From NCBI RefSeq assembly GCF_902488755.1, contig NZ_CABTXF010000011.1, positions 1 to 30,549 of the forward strand: a DNA stretch of 30,549 nt, in the 5' to 3' direction. The notes under the pieces were generated by a model. That model did not search any database and had not been told where the DNA came from. It worked only from the letters and a program-made list of their open reading frames with translations. The translations under genes and the position numbers were made by a program. The DNA comes from an uncultured Murdochiella sp. (lineage in GTDB: Bacteria; Bacillota; Clostridia; Tissierellales; Peptoniphilaceae). Shown here in pieces: positions 7,734 to 15,765 of the stretch (positions are counted from its first letter, which is position 1; each line of letters opens with the position of its first letter).

Positions 7734-9020
7734 ATGAATGTATTAGTTTTGGGCGGCGGTGGCCGCGAACACGCCATCATCAAGGCATTGCGCAAAAATC
7801 CGACGATTAACCGCATATATTGCACGCCGGGAAACGATGGCATGGATGGCGGAACGCCGTTTCCCATTGCTGCTGACAATTTCTCTACGCTGATTCGTTT
7901 TGCAAAGACCGAACACGTCGAATATATTGTGGTCAGCCCTGACAATCCGCTCGTCGAAGGTGCCGTCGATCGTTTTACCGAGGCAGGATTTCGCTGTTTC
8001 GGTCCGACAAAAGCCGCTGCACAGTTGGAAGGCTCAAAGATCTTTGCCAAAGCCTTCATGAAACGTCATGAAATTCCCACCGCACGATACGAAGCCTTTT
8101 CTACTGCACAGGATGCGCGCGACTACATTCATGCCGAAGCAAGTGCCGGACATCTTCCGCTGGTGATTAAAGCCGATGGTTTAGCGCTCGGAAAAGGCGT
8201 TGTGATTGCCGAAAGTGAAGAAGAGGCGCAAGACACCATCACCCGATTTATGGAGCAGGATGCCTTCGGCGAAAGCGGGCATCGCCTCATTGTCGAAGAA
8301 TTTATGGAAGGTCCGGAAGTGACCGTGCTCACCCTCACCGATGGAAAAACCATCGTTCCGTTGCTTTCTTCCATGGATCATAAACGCGCCTACGACGGCG
8401 ATAAGGGGCCCAATACCGGCGGAATGGGCGTCATTGCGCCCAACCCGTTCTATACGAGTGCCATCGCTGATGTATGCCGAAAAACCATCTTTGAGCCGAC
8501 CATAAAAGGAATGTGTGAAGAAGGAATGCCCTTCAAAGGTTGCCTCTACTTCGGGCTCATGCTTACGAAAGAAGGTCCGAAAGTGGTGGAATACAACTGT
8601 CGCTTCGGTGATCCGGAGGCACAAGCCATCCTTCCTCTTCTCGAAAGCGATCTGTTCACCCTGTTTCAAGCCGTCAGCGACGAAACATTAAGCGAAGATA
8701 TGGTGCGCTTTACCGATGGTGCTTCCTGCTGCGTCATTTTAGCCTCCAAAGGCTACCCGAAACAGTACGAAAAGAATGTGGAAATTACGCTTCCTCGTCA
8801 CCTGCGCGATAAAATTTTTTGCGCCGGGGTGCGTAAAAAAGGCAGCACGTATTATACCAACGGCGGACGAGTCGTCGGCGTAGTGGAAACGGCGCCCACG
8901 CTTCACGAAGCGATAACAAAAGCCTATGAAACCGCAGAAGAAATCTCCTTCCGGACGAAATTCTTCCGCACCGACATTGGACAGAAAGCGCTTGAGGCGC
9001 TGGAAAGGAGTCAGGCATGA
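7734..9020 (+). CDS. purD: GAR synthetase (phosphoribosylamine-glycine ligase)
   Basis: An ATP-grasp enzyme that joins glycine to phosphoribosylamine. The 428-aa product starts MNVLVLGGGGREHAI, the classic N-terminal Rossmann-like motif, and has the ATP-grasp central region with VIKADGLALGKGVVIAES (about 148-165), the segment DGDKGPNTGGMGVIAP (about 219-234), and YNCRFGDPEAQAILPLL. ATG 7734 is chosen because the ORF upstream of it (from 7626) translates the hairpin region and because GAGGTG lies just before. The stop overlaps the purL start (ATGA), which couples the two genes. Its substrate is unstable phosphoribosylamine, the product of the PurF-like protein at 888. Confidence 0.96.
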   Translation: MNVLVLGGGGREHAIIKALRKNPTINRIYCTPGNDGMDGGTPFPIAADNFSTLIRFAKTEHVEYIVVSPDNPLVEGAVDRFTEAGFRCFGPTKAAAQLEGSKIFAKAFMKRHEIPTARYEAFSTAQDARDYIHAEASAGHLPLVIKADGLALGKGVVIAESEEEAQDTITRFMEQDAFGESGHRLIVEEFMEGPEVTVLTLTDGKTIVPLLSSMDHKRAYDGDKGPNTGGMGVIAPNPFYTSAIADVCRKTIFEPTIKGMCEEGMPFKGCLYFGLMLTKEGPKVVEYNCRFGDPEAQAILPLLESDLFTLFQAVSDETLSEDMVRFTDGASCCVILASKGYPKQYEKNVEITLPRHLRDKIFCAGVRKKGSTYYTNGGRVVGVVETAPTLHEAITKAYETAEEISFRTKFFRTDIGQKALEALERSQA

Positions 9021-12000
9021 TTCATCGTATCTACGTCGAAAAAAAACCGGCACATGCACAGGAAGCGCATGCGCTTCTTCGTGACCTTCATGACTTTGTG
9101 CAAGTACATTCGCTAAAGGGTGTGCGTATTCTCCATCGCTATGATGTAGAAGGCATCGACGATGCTGTTTTTTCACAGGCGGTGGAAACCATTTTTTCCG
9201 ATCCCACCGTTGATCAGGTGATGGAACAACTGCCGCAAGCCGATGCGCATCTTAGCGTGGAACCCCTTCCCGGTCAGTTCGACCAAAGGGCGGATTCCGC
9301 TGAACTCTGTCTGCGCCTTCTTTCCCGCGTGGAAGAACCGCGTGTGAAAACCGCCCGTGTCTATCTTTTTGAGGGGCAGCTTTCGGACGAAGAACAGGAA
9401 CGCCTGCGGGCGCATCTCATCAATCCCGTTGAGGCGCGCGAAGCATCGGACGCCCTTCCGGAGACCTTACAATGGGCAAGCACCGAGCCGAAAGCCGTAC
9501 CGACGCTGGACGGATTCATCGATGCCGATGCCGAAGCCTTATCGGCGTTTCGGACAGAAAAAGGGCTCGCTATGGATGACGATGATCTTCTTTTCTGTCA
9601 GGACTATTTCCGTACAGAACAACGCGACCCGACCGAAACCGAAATCCGCATGATTGACACCTATTGGTCGGATCATTGCCGCCATACCACCTTTCGTACT
9701 ATCATCGATGAGGTGACTTTTGAAGACCCTCTCTTGCAGGATACCTACGAAACCTATCTGCGTTTGCGCGAAGAAACCGGTGATACCAAACCCATCTGTC
9801 TTATGGATATGGCGCTCATTGCGGCACGGTATCTCCGTAAGACCGGAAAACTCATCGGAGAGGATGTTTCCGAAGAGATTAATGCTTGTACGGTACACGT
9901 GGATGTAACCATTGACGGCAAAAAAGAACCGTGGCTTTTGCTGTTCAAAAATGAAACGCACAATCCCCCCACGGAAATTGAGCCATTCGGCGGCGCTTCG
10001 ACCTGCATCGGCGGTGCGATTCGCGATCCGCTTTCCGGACGCGCCTATGTCTATGCTGCCATGCGTGTTACCGGGGCAGCCGATCCGCGCACACCTCTCG
10101 CCAAAACCCTAAAAGGAAAGTTGCCACAGCGCAAAATCGTTACCGAAGCGGCACAGGGGTATGCTTCCTATGGCAACCAGATTGGACTGGCAACCGGCAT
10201 GGTGCATGAACTATACCATCCAGGGTATGCGGCAAAACGCATGGAAATCGGCGCGGTGGTCGCTGCTGCACCGACGGAAAATGTCGTGCGCGAAACGCCT
10301 CAGCCCGGCGATTTAGTCATTCTCCTCGGTGGACGTACCGGTCGCGACGGCATCGGCGGTGCAACCGGTTCATCAAAGGCGCATACCCTGCATTCCGTAG
10401 AGACGGCCGGTGCAGAAGTCCAAAAAGGGAATGCGCCGGAAGAGCGAAAATTGCAGCGTTTCTTCCGCAACGCCGAAGCCGCACACATGATTAAGCGTTG
10501 CAACGATTTCGGTGCCGGCGGCGTGTCCGTCGCGATTGGAGAAATGGCGGAAGGCATTCATATTTATCTGGATCGCGTACCGAAAAAATATGCCGGACTC
10601 AATGGTACGGAATTAGCCATCAGTGAGTCGCAGGAACGTATGGCGGTCGTCATTGCCACCGAGGACTGCGAACGATTTATGGAAATTGCGGCATCGGAAA
10701 ATCTGGAAGCTACCGTCGTGGCGGAAATTCAAGCCATACCCCGTTTACAGATGGAGTGGAAGGGGCAGACCATTTTAGATTTATCACGCGCTTTCCTGGA
10801 TTCCAATGGTGCGGAAAAGCACATTTCCATTCCGACAAAAGCCGCAACATGGCAACCTTCTCCCACAACGGAAGAACAGGATCTGGAAACACTCTTCACG
10901 ACTTTTGCTCGCGATTTACGCAACGCCGATCAGCATGGTCTGGTGGATCGTTTCGATTCCACCATCGGTGCGGGAACCGTCCTGATGCCTTATGGTGGAA
11001 AAACATACGCTACGCCGATTCAGGCGATGGTGCACCAGATTGCCTTGGAAAAAGGAGAGACCGATACCGCCTCGTACATGTCTTGGGCATACTCTCCGGA
11101 AGTAGCGGAAAAGAGCCCCTTCCACGGCGCTTATTTGGCGGTGGTGGAATCCCTCGCGAAGCTCTTGGCAACCGGAGCAGACCGAAAACAGACTTATCTT
11201 ACTTTTCAAGAATATTTCAAGCGTCCCGGCGATACGCCGGAACGTTGGCAAGAACCCCTTGAAGCCATTCTTGGTGCTCTGCGGGCACAGTTAGACCTCG
11301 AAGTGGCTTCCATCGGCGGAAAAGATTCCATGTCCGGCACCTTTGAATCCATGGATGTTCCGCCCACACTGGTATCGTTCGCCATCACCACAAACAGTGC
11401 AAAGCGTGTTCTTACTCCGGAATGGAAGGCCGTCGGTCAGTGCCTGAGCGTATTGCGTCCGCACCTTCAGCCTTCCGGATTACCGGAACACGCTTCCTTA
11501 GATGCCCTCTTTACTGCCATGGAACAACTTACGCAGCGCGAAGATGTGCATAGTGCCTATGCGCTCGGTTATGGCGGATTGCTGGAAGCCTTGGTGCTTT
11601 CTTCCGCAGGAAATGAGGTCGGCGCGGCGTTGAACAAAGAGGTAACGCCTTCGCTTCTCGCTACCCCATGCTTTGGTGGTTTCCTCATCGCCTCCGACGC
11701 ACCTTTGGAAAGTCTTTCCGATGTGGATGTACTGGAGATTGGAAAAACCACCGCCTCCTATACGCTCACCTTCCCCGACACCACGATTGACCTGAAGCGC
11801 ATTTCCGCTCTGCGGAAAGAAACGCTCCAAGATGTCTACCCCACAAAACCGGCAACACCACCTGCGCCGCTTTCTGCCGAAGCGAAAAATGCCGTAGAAC
11901 TGGCAAAAGCACACGCGAAAGAACATCCTTTTGCCGGCTATCACGGAACGGCCTTTTCGTTGCAAAAAACCGTCCCCAGCGTCGTCATTCCCGTCTTTCC

Positions 12001-12775
12001 AGGAACAAACTGCGAGGTCGACTCCGCTCGTTATGTGGAACGTGCCGGACTGGCTGCCCGTGTACAATTGGTTCGCAACCAGACGACCGATGATATTGCC
12101 CGTAGCGTCGAAGAAATGGCCGCAGCTCTTCAACAGGCGCAGATTCTTTTCCTTCCGGGTGGTTTTTCCGGCGGTGATGAGCCGGATGGAAGCGCCAAAC
12201 TCATTAATGCCTTTTTCCGCAATGCGGAACTCGCCGAAGCGCTCACGGATTTGTTAGACCGTCGTGAAGGACTCGTGTTGGGCATCTGTAATGGTTTCCA
12301 AGCGCTGGTAAAGCTCGGCCTTCTGCCCTTTGGACGACTGATGCCGCCCAGTCCGGAACTGACAACGCTGACATATAACACCATCGGACGGCACCAATCG
12401 CAAATCGTAACGACGCGCATCGTCACCAATAATTCCCCGTGGCTTGCCCACGTCACGCCGGGACAATGCTTCCGCGTGCCCATCTCGCACGGAGAAGGGC
12501 GCTTAGAAATGGAAGAATCGCAATTACAACAGTTGTTCCAAAATGGACAGGTCGCCGGACAATATGTCGATGCGTGCGGTGAGCCGAGTATGGAGGTAAC
12601 GTATAATCCGAACGGATCGCTCGGCGCGGTTGAATCCCTTCTCTCTCCCAACGGAAGAATCTTGGGCAAGATGGGGCACAGCGAGCGCACCGGACGTTTT
12701 CTCTATCAGAATCTGCCGGAAGTTGCCGATCTCCGGCTCTTTGAGGCGGCAAAAGACTATTTCAATAAAGAATAA
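9017..12775 (+). CDS. purL: FGAM synthase, single-chain large form
   Basis: Converts FGAR to FGAM using glutamine and ATP. At 1252 aa this is the large fused form, with its own C-terminal class I glutaminase, so no separate PurQ or PurS is needed. The ATPase part shows MIDTYWSDHCRHTTF (about 213-227), FKNETHNPPTEIEPFGGAST and FNDFGAGGVS-like text (CNDFGAGGVSVAIGEM). The glutaminase domain begins near residue 981 with VFPGTNCEVDSARY; the catalytic triad is seen as C1091 in LGICNGFQ and H1158 and E1160 in ISHGEGRLE. Unlike PurF in this cluster, its glutaminase residues are intact. It overlaps purD by four bases and ends only 12 bases from the convergent stop of the gene at 12788. Confidence 0.97.
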   Translation: MIHRIYVEKKPAHAQEAHALLRDLHDFVQVHSLKGVRILHRYDVEGIDDAVFSQAVETIFSDPTVDQVMEQLPQADAHLSVEPLPGQFDQRADSAELCLRLLSRVEEPRVKTARVYLFEGQLSDEEQERLRAHLINPVEAREASDALPETLQWASTEPKAVPTLDGFIDADAEALSAFRTEKGLAMDDDDLLFCQDYFRTEQRDPTETEIRMIDTYWSDHCRHTTFRTIIDEVTFEDPLLQDTYETYLRLREETGDTKPICLMDMALIAARYLRKTGKLIGEDVSEEINACTVHVDVTIDGKKEPWLLLFKNETHNPPTEIEPFGGASTCIGGAIRDPLSGRAYVYAAMRVTGAADPRTPLAKTLKGKLPQRKIVTEAAQGYASYGNQIGLATGMVHELYHPGYAAKRMEIGAVVAAAPTENVVRETPQPGDLVILLGGRTGRDGIGGATGSSKAHTLHSVETAGAEVQKGNAPEERKLQRFFRNAEAAHMIKRCNDFGAGGVSVAIGEMAEGIHIYLDRVPKKYAGLNGTELAISESQERMAVVIATEDCERFMEIAASENLEATVVAEIQAIPRLQMEWKGQTILDLSRAFLDSNGAEKHISIPTKAATWQPSPTTEEQDLETLFTTFARDLRNADQHGLVDRFDSTIGAGTVLMPYGGKTYATPIQAMVHQIALEKGETDTASYMSWAYSPEVAEKSPFHGAYLAVVESLAKLLATGADRKQTYLTFQEYFKRPGDTPERWQEPLEAILGALRAQLDLEVASIGGKDSMSGTFESMDVPPTLVSFAITTNSAKRVLTPEWKAVGQCLSVLRPHLQPSGLPEHASLDALFTAMEQLTQREDVHSAYALGYGGLLEALVLSSAGNEVGAALNKEVTPSLLATPCFGGFLIASDAPLESLSDVDVLEIGKTTASYTLTFPDTTIDLKRISALRKETLQDVYPTKPATPPAPLSAEAKNAVELAKAHAKEHPFAGYHGTAFSLQKTVPSVVIPVFPGTNCEVDSARYVERAGLAARVQLVRNQTTDDIARSVEEMAAALQQAQILFLPGGFSGGDEPDGSAKLINAFFRNAELAEALTDLLDRREGLVLGICNGFQALVKLGLLPFGRLMPPSPELTTLTYNTIGRHQSQIVTTRIVTNNSPWLAHVTPGQCFRVPISHGEGRLEMEESQLQQLFQNGQVAGQYVDACGEPSMEVTYNPNGSLGAVESLLSPNGRILGKMGHSERTGRFLYQNLPEVADLRLFEAAKDYFNKE

Positions 12776-12787
12776 CCAAGAAACCGC

Positions 12788-13468
12788 TTACGCTTCGGCG
12801 TGAAGCACTTTGGTTGTAAACGCAAGCCCGGGCATACATTCCGTCATGTCCCGGGCGATGCGTGCAAGGGCATCCAAGCGCATATCCACCGAGGTCACGG
12901 CATTGCCCACAATAATAAAAATCGCATTTTTCGTTTCCGGATCAAATTTATAGTTTTCCCCGTCACGCACGCCCATCCACGCCATAATGCCGTTAGCATC
13001 GCGATACAGATAGTCGGTCTCCGCTACATGCTTTTCAGTAGACAGAATAGGCAAAAACACATCTTCTTTTCCGCTCACGGTAAAGGTAATCGGCTCGGCT
13101 ACTTTGTCCAAATCATGCCCACCAATCGCTAAAAAAGAACGCAGAGACTCTACATTGTAGATGTCCACAATGGTATTCACGTGAGGCAGCGTACCACGAT
13201 GCTGAATATTGCGAATGAGCGCCGGAACAGTCGGGGGATTTTTCTTTACGCTGCGTCCTACACGCTGCATCATATCCAGGTATCCTTTTGTGATGGGATG
13301 TGCCATCGCTTCCTCCAACGAGGTCGACAACGCCCATTCTTCCATCTCTTTCTGCTTTTGTTTCAGGTCCTCCGTCAATTCCGCCTGCGGATTCACGTTT
13401 TGTGCTATACCGATGACCACATCGGTAATGCCCAGTTTCGCTAAACTGGAATCGAAAATATAGTTCAT
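12788..13468 (-). CDS. B3/4-domain protein (putative tRNA-editing-like)
   Basis: A 226-aa protein resembling the B3/4 domain of the phenylalanyl-tRNA synthetase beta subunit, found free-standing in many bacteria. The diagnostic central part is VPALIRNIQHRGTLPHVN followed by TIVDIYNVESLRSFLAIGG and HDLDKV (about 93-135). Further on is YLYRDANGIMAWMGVRDGE and a C-terminal MRLDALARIARDMTE. In synthetases this fold clears mischarged Tyr-tRNAPhe; for the free-standing form a trans-editing role is inferred, not shown. ATG 13468 is preferred over the ORF start at 13507 because GAGAGGGGAACA precedes it. It converges on purL with only 12 bases between stops, with no obvious strong terminator there. 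A weak TTGACC/TTGATA promoter pair (17-nt spacing) lies upstream at 13495-13523. Confidence 0.8.
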   Translation of the reverse strand: MNYIFDSSLAKLGITDVVIGIAQNVNPQAELTEDLKQKQKEMEEWALSTSLEEAMAHPITKGYLDMMQRVGRSVKKNPPTVPALIRNIQHRGTLPHVNTIVDIYNVESLRSFLAIGGHDLDKVAEPITFTVSGKEDVFLPILSTEKHVAETDYLYRDANGIMAWMGVRDGENYKFDPETKNAIFIIVGNAVTSVDMRLDALARIARDMTECMPGLAFTTKVLHAEA

Positions 13469-13494
13469 TGTTCCCCTCTCCCTCTTCCTATTTC

Positions 13495-13542
13495 TATCAA
13501 AGAACACTGTCGCGGTCGGTCAAGCTCGTTCTTAGTTCTAAG
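13495..13542 (-). promoter_or_regulatory. weak promoter and palindrome upstream of the B3/4 gene
   Basis: On the minus strand TTGACC (13523-13518) and TTGATA (13500-13495) are 17 nt apart; the -35 fits sigma-A consensus well and the -10 poorly. Just upstream is the palindrome CTTAGAACTAAG (13531-13542), which could be an operator. Read by eye only. Confidence 0.25.
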
Positions 13543-13574
13543 CAAAACAGGCTTGCTTGTCGCCTTGCATAATA

Positions 13575-13600
13575 AAAGAGGACGGCTTGCCGTCCCCTTT
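13575..13600 (-). terminator. rho-independent terminator after the 622-aa membrane protein gene
   Basis: On the minus strand the stem GGACGG/CCGTCC with a four-base loop is extended past one mismatch by AAAG/CTTT and followed by a T-rich tail (TCTTTTATTAT). It lies 18-43 bases past the stop of the gene at 13618, exactly where its transcript should end. The + strand reading also has a short T-tract. Confidence 0.75.
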
Positions 13601-13617
13601 CGTTCGATGAAAAAACG

Positions 13618-15486
13618 TCATTCAATGCGGTCGAAGTCACCTGGCGTAAGCGCGTCGTCCAACTCCTTGAACGTCGCTGTAGAAGACGCTTTTTTCAGGC
13701 GATCCGGCGTAAGTGGTACGTCCGGATAGCGTTCTTGTAGATATAACAGCGCATCGGTAATTTTCGTCTCCCGTGTCCCGTCCGGATTCGTCTGTCCCGT
13801 CTTTTCGTCTTTCACCGGACCGATCAGCTCCACATAATTCGCTTCGCCCATCACCGTAACCGCATAATCCAAAAATCGTTCGAGATCACGCATCTTAAAC
13901 CGATACACATTTCCCTTCATGGGAATAAGCGATTCATCCGGATACGTCTCGGCAAGTTCGGCGCCCGTCATTTTGTCGGTTAAGTGAAACTCCACCTGCG
14001 GCAAGTCTTCGCGAATGGTGTCTTTTGTTAAATTGGTTTCCTGCACTGCCAACGAAACGGTATCTTTGTTTTGATCCAGCGTGGGGAAAATAAGTTTATC
14101 CTGATGCCGAATGAGATCCCCATTTCCCTGAGCAACAATATTCGCCACCTTCAACCCGGAGGGCGTTGGCTCCAAAATTGCCCAATATCCGGCGGCTCTA
14201 CCTTCTTTTGATCCGGTGGTCGTCGCATGAATGAGGTATTCCGGCACCTTGTCATCGTTCAAATCCATTCGTCCAAACGCATAAGAAGGATTGCCTTCCG
14301 GCACGTTAGCACGAAGATCTTTTCCGTCATGCAGATAGCCGTTGGAAGAAGAGAGAAGCGGTAAATTCCAATTCCATTCCACAACGGCAGGATTATCCCG
14401 CATCATCGAAACGAGCTTTTCCCACTCGCTCTGCTGTGCGCCAAGGGTGACGTCATCCGCTTCTTTCGGCGGATTGCCTATCATTCCCGCAGTAGTCAGG
14501 TTCTCGGCAACGAATTGCGGGCTGAACAGTTTGTCCAGCATACTGTACACTTTTTGATACCGACCAAGGTCGTTCTCTTCTTGTCGAATGACATAAAACC
14601 GACCGTCCTCCGCCTCAATGAAGCGCAGTTTTCTCGCCGTATCCGCCTTTTCCAGCTCTTCTTTCTTCTTCGCGTCTACAAGCGAAACAGTAATCGCACC
14701 CGGAACGTTTCCTCCCTCTTCGATCTTCTCCTGCAAGGCTTTGTCGTCCAGACCCAACAGAGTCATCATCTGTCGCGGTAAGATAACAAATCCGTCTTTG
14801 GTAGGAGAAACATACAGCTGTTTCGCCATATCTCCCGTCGTGCGCAGATCCAGTCCTACGCTGAGGGACGGATGTTGATAAAAAACAACTTTCGTATTTC
14901 CTAAACGCTGACCGGTAAAGACCGGCAATTCTGCCAGCGCTTTCGAGGAAGGTGTCGAGGGCACTTTCGCCGCCTCTTCTTCCGTCGGGGTGCGTTCACT
15001 CGTTACGCGGCTTGTCTGCGGTTTTTGCGCGGATGACGCCGGCTTTTCGGAAGAGGGGGTTTTGACGGACGTGCTCGGTTTGGTTTCGTTGGATGCCGGT
15101 GCTTTTTCGGACGTGGTCGGCTTTTCGCTCGCCGGCGTTTTATTCCCGCCGTTTCCCGATTGATTTTGACTGGATGCCGAAGGATGCACCACCAGATTTC
15201 CACTCTTTTCGGAAGAGGATGCCTTGGAATTTTCCGGCAGACTCATGGAATCATACGAGGCGCGAGATAGAGCTTCCTGTGTCTCAAATCCCGGTCCCGT
15301 TATCGAGCTCACCTCGGAGGAAGAGCTTGCTTTATCAAACGACTCTTGGTAACTTCCGGAAAGTCCGTCATCGACGATGGTTTTCGGCGGTTGATTTATT
15401 TTTAGAGCGCCATACAGCACGCCTGTGCCGGCAACGATGATGCCAACCAGCGCACCGATCTTTTTTTTATCCTGATTGCTTAACAT
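13618..15486 (-). CDS. single-pass membrane protein with Ser/Lys/Pro-rich stalk, function unknown
   Basis: I do not recognise a family. The 622-aa product has a short basic cytosolic start (MLSNQDKKKI), one transmembrane segment at about 10-28 and no cleavage site that I can see, so it is probably anchored with its C-terminus outside. Residues about 45-185 are low-complexity, rich in Ser, Lys, Pro, Thr and Glu, with imperfect KPxTSEKxPxS-type repeats, as in wall-spanning stalks. Residues about 186-622 look globular; DLNDDKVPEY at 408-417 resembles a calcium-binding Dx[ND]xD loop. ATG 15486 is chosen for the AAGGAGG just before it; the longer ORF to 15555 lacks such a site. It is monocistronic, with a candidate promoter upstream and a terminator downstream, and lies back to back with the ABC exporter operon. 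Confidence 0.8.
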   Translation of the reverse strand: MLSNQDKKKIGALVGIIVAGTGVLYGALKINQPPKTIVDDGLSGSYQESFDKASSSSEVSSITGPGFETQEALSRASYDSMSLPENSKASSSEKSGNLVVHPSASSQNQSGNGGNKTPASEKPTTSEKAPASNETKPSTSVKTPSSEKPASSAQKPQTSRVTSERTPTEEEAAKVPSTPSSKALAELPVFTGQRLGNTKVVFYQHPSLSVGLDLRTTGDMAKQLYVSPTKDGFVILPRQMMTLLGLDDKALQEKIEEGGNVPGAITVSLVDAKKKEELEKADTARKLRFIEAEDGRFYVIRQEENDLGRYQKVYSMLDKLFSPQFVAENLTTAGMIGNPPKEADDVTLGAQQSEWEKLVSMMRDNPAVVEWNWNLPLLSSSNGYLHDGKDLRANVPEGNPSYAFGRMDLNDDKVPEYLIHATTTGSKEGRAAGYWAILEPTPSGLKVANIVAQGNGDLIRHQDKLIFPTLDQNKDTVSLAVQETNLTKDTIREDLPQVEFHLTDKMTGAELAETYPDESLIPMKGNVYRFKMRDLERFLDYAVTVMGEANYVELIGPVKDEKTGQTNPDGTRETKITDALLYLQERYPDVPLTPDRLKKASSTATFKELDDALTPGDFDRIE

Positions 15487-15515
15487 ACGCCCTCCTTTAC
15501 TCTTGTTCTTCTTCC

Positions 15516-15544
15516 AGTATAGCGAACGCCGGTCGTAATGCCAC
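15516..15544 (-). promoter_or_regulatory. sigma-A-like promoter of the membrane protein gene
   Basis: Reading the minus strand, GTGGCA (15544-15539) is followed after 17 bases by TATACT (15521-15516). The -10 box matches consensus in five of six positions and the -35 in four of six. Transcription would start near 15509, about 23 nt before the ATG at 15486, leaving room for the AAGGAGG site. On the + strand of the same 279-nt divergent gap, TACAAT at 15703-15708 is the only reasonable -10 for the ABC operon, without a good -35. Confidence 0.5.
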
Positions 15545-15765
15545 GACCGAAGCAAAATTCTTTTTCTCTATCATAACCGATACGGGTGAATAAAATGTGT
15601 TCGTTTCTTCCTAATAGAGCATTCTGTCGGCAGTTTCTTGGTTTTGTAGGGGCAATCTTCTTTTTGCATAGAAAAAAAGAGAAATGGGTATGGACGAGGC
15701 GTTACAATAGAAGAAGCGACCCGATACAGCGATCGCGCAAAAATCCGGTCGAGGAAGGAAACATC

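Noticed and set aside
11498..12133. 211-aa minus-strand ORF inside purL
   Set aside because: It lies wholly within conserved purL coding sequence, has a cysteine/arginine-rich unlikely composition and no recognisable motif.
12776..12830. Terminator between purL and the B3/4 gene
   Set aside because: ACGC-TTCG-GCGT can form a small UUCG hairpin inside the 3' end of the B3/4 gene, but no T-tract follows on either strand.
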